Shown one piece after another: positions 45,174 through 54,078 of a DNA stretch of 62,003 nucleotides. Under the pieces are notes generated by a model. That model did not search any database, was not told the origin of the DNA, and was given only the letters and a program-made list of their open reading frames with translations. The position numbers and the translations under genes are program-made. Numbering within the stretch: position 1 is the stretch's first letter; the number at the start of each line of letters is the position of its first letter. Source of the DNA: JAVKNF01 sp031537795 (lineage in GTDB: Bacteria > Pseudomonadota > Alphaproteobacteria > Rickettsiales > Deianiraeaceae); the NCBI GenBank assembly GCA_031537795.1, contig JAVKNF010000026.1:1-62003 (forward strand), read 5' to 3'.

Positions 45174-45602
45174 ATGCAACATAAAAAATTATTTGAAGTA
45201 CTTTGTAGTTATTATGGTTATTATTTAATGACACATAGCTACCATTGGAATATATCTGGTCCGGATTTTAACTCTGTTCACAAAATGTTAGGCTCTCTAT
45301 ATGAAAGTTTAATCGAAGATATAGATGAGATAGCAGAAAGAATGAGAATTTTAGAGGATAAAATAGAAATCTCTTTTGATAGAATATCCTCTTATTCAAT
45401 TATTAAATCTCCAAATGAAAAATTAAAATCTAATGAAATGATACAAGGTTTAATAAAATCAAATCAAAAATTAAATGAACTTCTTCTTGAAACATTAGAA
45501 GAATATGAGGAACTAAATGATGTAGTTACAGTAGATTTATTGACTCAAAAATTATCTTCACTTCAAAAAAACCTTTGGATTCTAAAATCTAGTTTAGATT
45601 AA
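45174..45602 (+). CDS. dps: Dps-family ferritin-like protein
   Basis: 142 residues, Dps length. The ferroxidase-site pattern is clear: HSYHWNISGPDF, then VHKMLGSLYESLIEDIDEIA, then ER. Dps dodecamers oxidise and store iron and protect DNA from peroxide. The C-terminal part is charged and helical. Convergent with folA, overlapping its end by four bases. Confidence 0.88.
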   Translation: MQHKKLFEVLCSYYGYYLMTHSYHWNISGPDFNSVHKMLGSLYESLIEDIDEIAERMRILEDKIEISFDRISSYSIIKSPNEKLKSNEMIQGLIKSNQKLNELLLETLEEYEELNDVVTVDLLTQKLSSLQKNLWILKSSLD

Positions 45603-46105
45603 TCTAATTTTTCAAAAATTTGAAAATTATAACCTATATTTGAGGTAAAACATTCTACATCTTCTACTTTTTTAAAATTTTCTAGAAAATCTAAAGATAA
45701 AAAAGTATCTCCTTCGAAATCTTCATTAATCAAAGTTAAGTAGACTTTTTGAATTAAATTTTGCTCTATAAATAATTTATAGATCTGCGAGCCGCCTATT
45801 ATAAATATCTCTTCTTTTAAAGGATTCGAAATTTCAAAAACTTCAGAAATTGAATTTACAAAAAATAAATCCTTTGTATTTTTTAGCTTGAAATCTATCT
45901 CTCTTTCTGTTTCTTTGGTTAAAATTATATTTTTTCTATTAAGGAGAGGTTTTCCTATTGATTCAAAAGTTCTAAAACCCATAACAATCGTATTTCCACT
46001 TGTTATTTTCTTAAAATTCTTTAAATCTTCGGGAATATTCCAAGGAAGCTGATTTTTGTTACCTATAACTCCATTCTTTGCAACCGCAGCAATTAATGAG
46101 ATCAT
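45599..46105 (-). CDS. folA: Dihydrofolate reductase
   Basis: 168 residues. It starts ISLIAAVAKNGVIGNKNQLPW, continues with the NADPH-binding segment NTIVMGFRTFESIGKPL, and has IFIIGGSQIYKLF. It regenerates tetrahydrofolate after the ThyA reaction. The start overlaps the thyA stop (ATGA at 46102-46105), a classic thyA-folA operon. Confidence 0.97.
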   Translation of the reverse strand: MISLIAAVAKNGVIGNKNQLPWNIPEDLKNFKKITSGNTIVMGFRTFESIGKPLLNRKNIILTKETEREIDFKLKNTKDLFFVNSISEVFEISNPLKEEIFIIGGSQIYKLFIEQNLIQKVYLTLINEDFEGDTFLSLDFLENFKKVEDVECFTSNIGYNFQIFEKLD

Positions 46106-46884
46106 ACAGCAACAGGAGCCTTAATAAAAGGGTGCGGGTCATAATTTTCTAAAATTATATCTTCATAATGAAAATCAAAAATAGATTTAACTTCTGGATT
46201 CAATTTTACTCTTGGAAGTTCTTTAAAATTTCTTGATAATTGCAAATTCACTTGCTCTATATGGTTGTTATAAATATGCAAGTCTCCAAAAGAATGAATA
46301 AAATCTCCTAATTTTAAGTCCACAACTTTAGCTATCATTATTGTTAATAAAACGTAACTAGCTATATTAAAAGGAACGCCCAAAAATGCATCAGCACTTC
46401 TCTGGTATAATTGACAAGATAATCTATCTTCTTGAACGTAAAATTGAAATAAACTATGGCAAGGAGGTAAAGCCATTTTTGGAATATCTATTGGGTTCCA
46501 AGCACTTACTATAAGTCTTCTTGAATTTCTATTTTTTTTGATTTCCTCTATGAGGTTTGAAATTTGATCCACTTTTCCGTTAAAACTTCTCCATTGATGA
46601 CCGTAAACAGGACCTAAATCTCCATTTTCATCTGACCATTCATTCCATATGGAAACACCATTATCCTTAAGGTATTTTATATTTGTATCTCCTTTTAAAA
46701 ACCACAATAATTCATAAACTATAGATCTAAAATGAACTTTTTTTGTAGTTAATAAGGGAAATCCTTCATTCAGATTATAGCGATTCTGATAACCAAATAT
46801 GCTTATTGTACCTGTGCCTGTTCTGTCTTCTTTTTTTAATCCATTATTTAAAACAAATTTTAGAAGCTCGTGATATTGTTTCAT
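46102..46884 (-). CDS. thyA: Thymidylate synthase
   Basis: 260 residues from the ATG at 46884 (MKQYHELLKFVL). The frame extends 20 codons further but without family similarity, and 260 is the usual length. RTGTGTISIFG, the catalytic Cys in PPCHSLFQFYV, the SADAFLGVPFNIASY segment and the C-terminal PFIKAPVAV are all present. It makes dTMP using methylene-tetrahydrofolate. Confidence 0.97.
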   Translation of the reverse strand: MKQYHELLKFVLNNGLKKEDRTGTGTISIFGYQNRYNLNEGFPLLTTKKVHFRSIVYELLWFLKGDTNIKYLKDNGVSIWNEWSDENGDLGPVYGHQWRSFNGKVDQISNLIEEIKKNRNSRRLIVSAWNPIDIPKMALPPCHSLFQFYVQEDRLSCQLYQRSADAFLGVPFNIASYVLLTIMIAKVVDLKLGDFIHSFGDLHIYNNHIEQVNLQLSRNFKELPRVKLNPEVKSIFDFHYEDIILENYDPHPFIKAPVAV

Positions 46885-46976
46885 ATCTTTAGTTAAACTC
46901 TTAATTATCTTTAATTTAATTTCAAGATAAAATTTTTCTTGCAAATATTGATTTTTATGATACAGCTTTGAAAAAT

Positions 46977-47201
46977 ATGAATTATGAACCTTTAAGAAAG
47001 CTCGATCTATCTTTTTTTAACGAGAAATTCGAGGATTTTCTTCAAATGATATTAAATATGGATAATAGTAGCACTAATTACAAAGATGTTGAAAATGAAG
47101 AGAAAGATATTCATAAAAGAAATATAAAGCTAAATATTAATAAAATTAGAGAAGCTATAATATCAGCTAAAAATAAAGCAAAAATAAATCAACATTCTTG
47201 A
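46977..47201 (+). CDS. Small hypothetical protein
   Basis: 74 residues from the ATG at 46977; a TTG three codons upstream is less likely. The N-terminus has RKLDLSFFNEKFEDFLQMI, then a Lys/Asn/Glu-rich charged part. No family recognised. Compare the KLDLNFLN start of the small protein at 36914-37105. Confidence 0.4.
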   Translation: MNYEPLRKLDLSFFNEKFEDFLQMILNMDNSSTNYKDVENEEKDIHKRNIKLNINKIREAIISAKNKAKINQHS

Positions 47202-47231
47202 TTTTTATTTAAGAAATTAAATTATTTATAA

Positions 47232-48713
47232 ATGCTAATTCTTCTGAAATATATCACGAAAAATCTTTTTCATATCATTTTATTTTTTTCAATTATTAAT
47301 TTTAACTCTCTTTTCATAAAAAAAGAAAAAATTAAAAAAAGCATTTTAACTATATCTTCTTTTTTATTTTCGATTTCTTTTTGTTTCTTTTTATTCTTTA
47401 ATCAGAAGAATATGCAAATCAATTTATACAATAGAAGTTTTCTTGATCAATATTTTGTCATTAAATTAACCCTTGATTCTTTTGATATTCTATACAGCCT
47501 TATTATAATAATCTTATATCCTTTTGCAATTTTCTACGGTGTTTTTTATTTTAAAATCAAAGAACAAAAATTACCTAATTCATCTTTTTTCTTGTTAATC
47601 TTCATATCAGTTGTAATATCTATTTTCATCATTTTATCGAAAAATCTAATCTTAACATTTTGTTTTTATGAATTACTAACGATTACAACCTATTTTCTTG
47701 TAATATCTGACAACAGCTCAAAATCTATTGAATCTGCTAAAACATACTTTTTAATATTAATCGGTACGTCATTATTATTCTTTATTCCAGCAATATTATT
47801 AAGCTATGATATATTCGGCACTTTCAATCTATCAAAAAATATTTCAACAAATATCGCTCCCATCTCGAATTTAACAAAATATATTCTAATTTCGCTTTTT
47901 GTATTTGGTATATCGAAAATTGCATTTCCACCATTTCATTCTTGGCTTATAAATGCAATGGTTGCACCTGTTCCAATAAGTGCTCTACTTCATGCGGTAT
48001 TAGTTGTAAAGATAGGAATATTTATATTAGTAAAAGTAATGATAAACCTCTTTCCTTTTAATTTTTTGCATGATTTACATAAATTATTTAACCTAAATTA
48101 TCTTACTATTTATTCCGTTTTTGTATTTTTCTTTTCAGGTATTAATGCTCATGTTAACACAATAATAAAAAAGAAATTAGCTTACTCTACAATAAATCAA
48201 CTTTCTTTTATTGTTCTTATTTTAAGTTACAATCCAATACAAATGCTACCTTTTGTATTATTTTATACAATAAATCATTCTCTTTGTAAAATAAATTTAT
48301 TCTTTTTTGCAGGAGAATTACAAATAAAAGATAAAATCATTTCAGTGGAAAATATAAGAAATGCAAAAAATGTAAATCTATTATCAAAGATATATATAGT
48401 TATCTCATCTATAAATTTAATTGCACTGCCTTGCACTATCGGTTATAATTTAAAGTATGCAATCAGTAAATTATCTATTAATTTTGAAGAAAAGAATTAT
48501 TTATTTTGGCTATTTATCTCATTTTCAAGTATTACAACATTTATATATTTAAAAGATATTATCTTGAATATTTCATTTTCAAGATTCAATTTTAATAGGA
48601 AAATTGAAAGTTATTTAATCAGCTTACCGGGTTTTATTATATCTATCATTCAGATTATAATACTTATAAAATTTGAAAAAATAATAAAGTATTTTGAAAT
48701 TATATTAAAATGA
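47232..48713 (+). CDS. Mrp/MnhD-like proton-conducting antiporter subunit
   Basis: 493 residues, about 14 hydrophobic segments. The proton-translocating core shared by NuoL/M/N and MrpA/D is visible: a Glu in FCFYELLTITTYFLV, Lys in FGISKIAFPPFHSWL, and PVPISALLHAVLVVKIG. Best fit is subunit D of an Mrp-type Na+/H+ antiporter. It is not accompanied by other mrp or nuo genes here. It overlaps comM by four bases (ATGA). Confidence 0.8.
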   Translation: MLILLKYITKNLFHIILFFSIINFNSLFIKKEKIKKSILTISSFLFSISFCFFLFFNQKNMQINLYNRSFLDQYFVIKLTLDSFDILYSLIIIILYPFAIFYGVFYFKIKEQKLPNSSFFLLIFISVVISIFIILSKNLILTFCFYELLTITTYFLVISDNSSKSIESAKTYFLILIGTSLLFFIPAILLSYDIFGTFNLSKNISTNIAPISNLTKYILISLFVFGISKIAFPPFHSWLINAMVAPVPISALLHAVLVVKIGIFILVKVMINLFPFNFLHDLHKLFNLNYLTIYSVFVFFFSGINAHVNTIIKKKLAYSTINQLSFIVLILSYNPIQMLPFVLFYTINHSLCKINLFFFAGELQIKDKIISVENIRNAKNVNLLSKIYIVISSINLIALPCTIGYNLKYAISKLSINFEEKNYLFWLFISFSSITTFIYLKDIILNISFSRFNFNRKIESYLISLPGFIISIIQIIILIKFEKIIKYFEIILK

Positions 48714-50227
48714 TAACAGTTCGAACAATATCTTTTTTTGGAATAGAAGTTAAAGAAATAGAAGTTCAGCTCTCTTTAACAAACGGTATTCCTAATTTCT
48801 CAATAGTAGGTCTTGGGGATAAAGCTATAACAGAATCCAAAGAAAGAATAAAATCATCAATGGCAGCAATAGGATTGTCTCTTCCTCCAAAAAAAATCAC
48901 AGTTAATTTAGCTCCAGCAGATTTACTGAAAGAAGGTACTCATTTTGACTTACCTATAGCTGTGGCTGTTTTAATTGGACTAGGGGTTCTTGAGCAGTCA
49001 AAAGTAAAAAATTTCATCTTTTTAGGAGAGTTATCTTTAGACGGTTCTATTAGGGCCGTTTCTGGAGTTCTGCCCTCTGCGATGTATGCTGTATTAAATG
49101 AGACTGCTATATGTTGCCCTTATGAAAATGGACCCGAAGCCGCGTGGGGAGGTGAAAAGTTAGAAATTCTCGCCGTAAAACATATATCTCATATTATTAA
49201 TCATTTTAAAGGGGTTCAAATTATCTCAAGACCTATAATAACTAAAGAGAATATAAAAAATAAATCGGATAAAGATTTTGGAGATGTATTAAGCCAAAAG
49301 ATAGCAAAAAGAGCATTGGCAATTGCCGCAGCAGGAGAACATAATATTTTAATGATAGGTTCTCCTGGTTCAGGAAAATCAATGTTAGCTTCTAGGTTTA
49401 ATACAATATTACCAGCACTTGAAATAGATGAAATGCTAGAAGTTAGTATGATCTATTCAGTCAGTGGGCTTATTAGAAATGGGACTTTGTCTACGGTTAG
49501 ACCTTTCAGAAATCCTCATCATTCTGCATCATTACCTTCTATTGTAGGAGGTGGTAAAAATTCAAAACCCGGTGAGATTAGTTTAGCTCATTGCGGAGTT
49601 TTATTTTTAGATGAATTACCTGAATTCCCAAGGCAAATTATAGATTCTTTAAGACAGCCAATTGAGGATAAAGAAATCTCTATCTCTAGAATAAATTCCA
49701 AAATTACATATCCTGCAAAATTCCAGATTCTTGCAGCTATGAACCCTTGTAAGTGTGGATTTTACAAAAGTAAAAAAATATGTAAATGCGGAGATAAAGC
49801 AGTTTCGAATTATCAAGGAAAGATTTCAGGGCCAATTATAGATAGAATCGATATAAAAATCTGGATGCAAAATGAAAAATATGATGTTAAAAAACATCAA
49901 GAAGGAGAGAAAGATCCCATAAATTCAATATTTTTAAAAGAAAAAGTCTTACAAGCTAGAGAAATTCAAAAAGAAAGATACAAAAATTATAATATAAAAA
50001 CAAACAATCAATTAGAAGGAGAATTATTGAAAAAATATTGCATACCCAAAACTGAAGACTTACAAAAATTGATATCAGATATTTCAGAAAAAAGAGATCT
50101 TTCAATGAGGTCAATAAATAAAATATTAAAAGTTGCAAGAACTGTGGCTGATTTCGAGGAATCACAAGAAATCAATAAAACCCACCTAGAAGAAGCTATT
50201 TTCTATAATACAGAGTTTGTGAATTAA
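48710..50227 (+). CDS. comM: ComM/YifB-family Mg-chelatase-like AAA+ ATPase
   Basis: 505 residues, standard. It has an N-terminal ChlI-like domain (VELQLS-type start, NLAPADLLKEGTHFDLPIAV), AAA+ Walker A GSPGSGKSMLASRF, Walker B LFLDELPEF, a CKCGFYKSKKICKCG zinc-like cluster and the C-terminal Mg_chelatase_C domain. ComM is a helicase promoting branch migration during natural transformation; many non-competent bacteria carry it too. It precedes the tRNA-Arg gene. Confidence 0.94.
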   Translation: MITVRTISFFGIEVKEIEVQLSLTNGIPNFSIVGLGDKAITESKERIKSSMAAIGLSLPPKKITVNLAPADLLKEGTHFDLPIAVAVLIGLGVLEQSKVKNFIFLGELSLDGSIRAVSGVLPSAMYAVLNETAICCPYENGPEAAWGGEKLEILAVKHISHIINHFKGVQIISRPIITKENIKNKSDKDFGDVLSQKIAKRALAIAAAGEHNILMIGSPGSGKSMLASRFNTILPALEIDEMLEVSMIYSVSGLIRNGTLSTVRPFRNPHHSASLPSIVGGGKNSKPGEISLAHCGVLFLDELPEFPRQIIDSLRQPIEDKEISISRINSKITYPAKFQILAAMNPCKCGFYKSKKICKCGDKAVSNYQGKISGPIIDRIDIKIWMQNEKYDVKKHQEGEKDPINSIFLKEKVLQAREIQKERYKNYNIKTNNQLEGELLKKYCIPKTEDLQKLISDISEKRDLSMRSINKILKVARTVADFEESQEINKTHLEEAIFYNTEFVN

Positions 50228-50237
50228 TCTTAATTTA

Positions 50238-50265
50238 TTGACTTTTACAATGTCTATAATATAAC
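50238..50265 (+). promoter_or_regulatory. tRNA-Arg promoter
   Basis: TTGACT (50238-50243), 16-nt spacer, TATAAC (50260-50265), with the tRNA 5' end 8 nt later. A second TATAAT lies inside the spacer. Confidence 0.6.
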
Positions 50266-50273
50266 GAGAGAAA

Positions 50274-50350
50274 GCACCCGTAGCTCAGCTGGATAGAGCG
50301 ACTGCCTTCTAAGCAGTAGGTCACACGTTCGAATCGTGTCGGGTGCACCA
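50274..50350 (+). tRNA. tRNA-Arg (TCT)
   Basis: A complete cloverleaf: acceptor GCACCCG/CGGGTGC, D-arm GCTCAGCTGGATAGAGC, anticodon loop CTTCTAA (anticodon TCT), TΨC arm ACACGTTCGAATCGTGT, discriminator A and encoded CCA. The TCT anticodon reads AGA/AGG, the Arg codons most used in this AT-rich window. No integrated element is seen at its 3' end. Confidence 0.98.
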
Positions 50351-50410
50351 ATCTTTACTTCTATCTCTTTAATTATTAAACCTTAAAAATATATTATTAT
50401 ATTTCTTAAT

Positions 50411-51760
50411 TTATATTTTTGTTTTTAATGTGTGTTCTGTTTTGCTCCAATAAAATGGCCTTCTGATTATATCAATAATCGCTAAATAAGCAGAGATAAC
50501 ATGTAATATAAAATATAAAGGAATTATAATAATAATCAGAAATATATCTTTCTTTTTAAAAAGATTGTAATGAATAGATGTTAACATTATAAAGCAAGAG
50601 ATAAAGATAAAATACAATATAAATATGAAAATTGCTTTTTTAAGTAGAATAAAAAAGAAAGGACTTATTAGAAAATTAAACCAAGAAAACCCCACAAATA
50701 AATGAAAAAGAATAAATTGATCTTTTTTAAATTTAAAAGAATCTGTAAAATAAATTATATAAGTTAATATATAACCTTTTATCCACCTAATTCTTTGTTT
50801 TAACCAAGATTTTAATTTATAAGGACATTGCTCTTCTGTGTAGCTATTTAAAAAACCAATCTTATAATTCTTTTTTAATAATTTTATAGATATATCCAAA
50901 TCTTCAGTTACATTATAAGGATCCCAGCCACTAATCTCAAGAATAGTTGACTTTCTGAAGTGATTGCTACTTCCTCCAAGTGGAGTATATTTAAAAATAG
51001 CACATAAAGATCTAAGGCTAAAAAGAAACCAATGAAAATATTCAAGATAAAATAATTTTGTTAAATAATTTTGGTTCTTATTATAAAAATGAAGAATAGC
51101 CTGAACAGCTCCATATTCTTTATTTTTATCTTTTTCAAAAAAAATTATACTTTCTTTCATCTGAGACGAAGATATTAAATCTTCAGCGTCATAAACTGCT
51201 AAAAATTCCCCTCTACAATAACCTAATGCATAATTTAAGGCTTTTGGTTTTGTTCTAGGTATAAAGAAAGGTACCTTTATAATTCTTATATTCTCCTGTA
51301 ATTTATTTTTATACAAGATTTTCTGTGTTTCAAGATCATCTATTTCAACAACAATCAATATCTCAATCCTTTTCACCGGATAGTCTATTTGAGATAAAGA
51401 ATTTAACAACTGCGGAATAATATCTTGCTCTTTATATAAACATATCATCACGGAATAAAATGGCAATAGATCATTATTAATATTTATATCTTCTTTAGTT
51501 TGTTTAGGTTCAAGAATCGCAAAAAGAGTTAAAAAAACCTTAAATATAATATAAAACAAAGATATAGATAAAAAAATAAAAATCGTATATTTGTTTGTAA
51601 TAAGCAATAAAACACATACAGATATTATTACAGTAAAAATAACTCTAATTTTCATTGAAAATAGAGCTGTTCTAAAATTGAAATTCTTCAACAGAACTCT
51701 TATTCTGTTGAAGTTATTTCCTATATTTATACTTTCTAATAGTTTATGTTTATTTCCCAT
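50411..51760 (-). CDS. Family 2 glycosyltransferase, cellulose-synthase-like
   Basis: 449 residues. Two N-terminal transmembrane segments (about 38-80), a GT2 catalytic domain with the DxD-type AVYDAEDLI, the second acidic motif VTEDLDIS and the QxxRW-type LKQRIRWIKGY, then C-terminal membrane helices. This layout is that of processive polysaccharide synthases (cellulose, poly-GlcNAc, hyaluronan) and related membrane GTs. Product unknown. It overlaps the LptC/LptA-like gene by 11 bp on the same strand. Confidence 0.85.
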   Translation of the reverse strand: MGNKHKLLESINIGNNFNRIRVLLKNFNFRTALFSMKIRVIFTVIISVCVLLLITNKYTIFIFLSISLFYIIFKVFLTLFAILEPKQTKEDININNDLLPFYSVMICLYKEQDIIPQLLNSLSQIDYPVKRIEILIVVEIDDLETQKILYKNKLQENIRIIKVPFFIPRTKPKALNYALGYCRGEFLAVYDAEDLISSSQMKESIIFFEKDKNKEYGAVQAILHFYNKNQNYLTKLFYLEYFHWFLFSLRSLCAIFKYTPLGGSSNHFRKSTILEISGWDPYNVTEDLDISIKLLKKNYKIGFLNSYTEEQCPYKLKSWLKQRIRWIKGYILTYIIYFTDSFKFKKDQFILFHLFVGFSWFNFLISPFFFILLKKAIFIFILYFIFISCFIMLTSIHYNLFKKKDIFLIIIIIPLYFILHVISAYLAIIDIIRRPFYWSKTEHTLKTKI

Positions 51761-52904
51761 TAAATATAAGTGTCTGAACTCTTCTTGAGCTTTTCTCTTC
51801 TTTTATTTCTAAATTTGAAAGAAATTTTACTCTTCTTTTAACAAAATTATAACTTAACACATCTTCTGAATGTTTTTCAAGATCCCCTACCTCCCCTTCT
51901 TCAGTCAAAGGATTATAAATATAATAATTTGCCTTTGATATAATAGAATTATTTTTTATTTTAACATTATTAAAAAAAAACATTAAATTTTTATCAGAAG
52001 AATAATAAGCTAAATCAGAGGTAATAGTTGTTTTCCGATCAATTAAACTTAAAATAACATTATTCAAAAATAACATTTCTTTTATTTCGAATTCAGAATG
52101 TTCAGAATTAAAAACAATTTTAGCGGCATTTGATTTAACATAATTATTACTGTTACTCTGAAACATCTTTATATTTTCTGTTAATTCTATGATATTCTTA
52201 TCATAAAATATTTCTGCTATATTTGAAGAAATCTCATTCTCGAATTCCTCCGAATTTGTTTTTTGTCTTTTTTTAAAGAGCATGTTTCCTGTAATTTTTA
52301 TATAAGAAAAAAATTCTCTTGAAAAAAAAGAATCTCCTTTTAAATAAAAATCTCTATCATTAAATATAAAATTATTAGAACTATTGCAATCATTATTTTT
52401 TATATCTAAATTTACATCAGAGCCTTTTATGTAAAATTTTTTATTACTTTCATCTAGGAATTTAAAATTATTTACAATTTGTATTTTCTTTTCTTTCTCG
52501 TTAAATACCAGTAGAGGAGTAGGGCCCGAGAATTGTCTATTCTGAAAAGTAGGAAGTTTTATAATATTCTTGAAATGTCTACTTAAATTATTCTTAAAAA
52601 ATATATTATTTTCTGAAAATACTCTCAATATTTTATCTTGAGATAGTTGTATATATGTTTTTGGTTCATTTGATATTAAAAGAGTATTCTTTTCATTCTT
52701 AATAAAATTTGAGATCTCAAGATAAATCTTTTTTTTAATATGTAAATCTATTTGATTTCTCTTTGATAATACAATTGCGACTATCAATCCACCTATTATA
52801 AAAAATACACATAAAAATAAAAATATTCTTCTGTTGTAGATTTTTTTATATTGTTTTTTGATATTTTCATCTTTTTTATTTGATTTTTGAAATAAAGTCT
52901 TCAT
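51750..52904 (-). CDS. LptC-LptA-like LPS transport protein
   Basis: 384 residues. An N-terminal Lys-rich cytosolic tail and one transmembrane helix (about 28-46) are followed by a long β-rich periplasmic part. That part first resembles LptC and then, from about residue 215, an LptA/OstA-type β-jellyroll (AEIFYDKNIIELTENIKMF, AAKIVFN, NVILSLIDRKTTITSDLAYY). If right, membrane-anchored LptC and periplasmic LptA are one polypeptide bridging LPS from LptBFG to LptD. The following glycosyltransferase overlaps it. The identity rests on fold-like patterns, so moderate confidence. Confidence 0.6.
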   Translation of the reverse strand: MKTLFQKSNKKDENIKKQYKKIYNRRIFLFLCVFFIIGGLIVAIVLSKRNQIDLHIKKKIYLEISNFIKNEKNTLLISNEPKTYIQLSQDKILRVFSENNIFFKNNLSRHFKNIIKLPTFQNRQFSGPTPLLVFNEKEKKIQIVNNFKFLDESNKKFYIKGSDVNLDIKNNDCNSSNNFIFNDRDFYLKGDSFFSREFFSYIKITGNMLFKKRQKTNSEEFENEISSNIAEIFYDKNIIELTENIKMFQSNSNNYVKSNAAKIVFNSEHSEFEIKEMLFLNNVILSLIDRKTTITSDLAYYSSDKNLMFFFNNVKIKNNSIISKANYYIYNPLTEEGEVGDLEKHSEDVLSYNFVKRRVKFLSNLEIKEEKSSRRVQTLIFNGK

Positions 52905-52923
52905 AATGAATTAATTTGAAGAT

Positions 52924-54078
52924 ATGACATATTCAATTCTCTATATTGTACCAGAAATGATTTCAGGCGGAGTTGAGGTAAATACATTAGAATTCGCGAA
53001 TTATCTTTCTCAAAAAGATTATAAAATTTCAATATTAACATCTCAAATTAATATGAGGCATCTAATAAATTATAAAGTCAATATCTTATTAAGAGACGTA
53101 AAAACTAAAAATCCAATAAAACTAATTCTAAATGCTTTAGCTTTAGTGAAATTCATTCTAAAAAATAATACAGATATAGTACATGTAAAATCAAGAGCTC
53201 CTGCTATAAGCGTATTTCTAGCAAGAAAAATCATTAGAAAATTTTATAAAAAAGACTTCAATTTTATATCAACATTTCACGGTTTGTATGGCGTAGATAA
53301 TTATCTAAAATATAAATATGCAACTTTTATGACGAAAGCAGATATTGTAATTGCGGTATCTGAAAGAGTTGAAAATTATATTATCAGTAATTTCTGCAAT
53401 CTTGATAAATCCAAACTTTTTAAAATCAATAGAGGTATAGATTTAACGTTATACAATATAGATAAAATACCAAAAGATGATATAATTACAACTTCTAAAG
53501 CTCTAGGAATCGATCAGGATCCTTCAAAAAAAATATTACTCTTTCCTGGCAGATTAAGTAAAAACAAAGGGCATTTGTGGCTAATTGAAGCATTATCTAA
53601 ATTGAAAAGAGATGACTATATTTGTGTTATTGCAACAGGTAGTTCCGAAGAGAGCGATCTTTATAAAGAAATCATAGATTCAATAGAAAAATTTCAATTA
53701 AATGAAAGAGTAAGAATAATCTTTAAAATAAAAAATATTAAAGCGGCTTATATGCTGTCTCATATTAGCATGTCTCTGTCGACAAAAGAAGAGTCTTTTG
53801 GAAGAGTCCCAATTGAAGCAGCAGCTCTAGGAATTCCCTGTTTGGCCACAAATATGGGGACTTTTAAAATGACAATAATTGATAACTATTCAGGTTGGCT
53901 TGTTAATTCTGGAAATATAAAAGAATTAACAGATAAAATTAATGCTATTTTAGATATTTCAGATGATGAGATAACAGAAATTGGTAAAAAAGCGAGAGAA
54001 TTCATCGAACAAAACTACAACATACTAAATACTTTCTTTGAAACAGAAGAATTGTATAAAAATTTAATTAACAGTTAA
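52924..54078 (+). CDS. Family 4 glycosyltransferase
   Basis: 384 residues, GT-B fold. The N-terminal domain starts ILYIVPEMISGGVEVNTLEF. The donor-binding C-terminal domain has FPGRLSKNKGHLWLIEAL and the E-x7-E region EESFGRVPIEAAALGIPC, then NMGTFKMTI. It probably adds a sugar in LPS or glycan assembly. Divergent from the LptC/LptA-like gene with 19 bp between starts. Confidence 0.85.
   Translation: MTYSILYIVPEMISGGVEVNTLEFANYLSQKDYKISILTSQINMRHLINYKVNILLRDVKTKNPIKLILNALALVKFILKNNTDIVHVKSRAPAISVFLARKIIRKFYKKDFNFISTFHGLYGVDNYLKYKYATFMTKADIVIAVSERVENYIISNFCNLDKSKLFKINRGIDLTLYNIDKIPKDDIITTSKALGIDQDPSKKILLFPGRLSKNKGHLWLIEALSKLKRDDYICVIATGSSEESDLYKEIIDSIEKFQLNERVRIIFKIKNIKAAYMLSHISMSLSTKEESFGRVPIEAAALGIPCLATNMGTFKMTIIDNYSGWLVNSGNIKELTDKINAILDISDDEITEIGKKAREFIEQNYNILNTFFETEELYKNLINS

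Noticed and set aside
50274..50350. Second integration site at tRNA-Arg
   Set aside because: No integrase, composition change or duplicated tRNA end next to it; flanking genes are ordinary.
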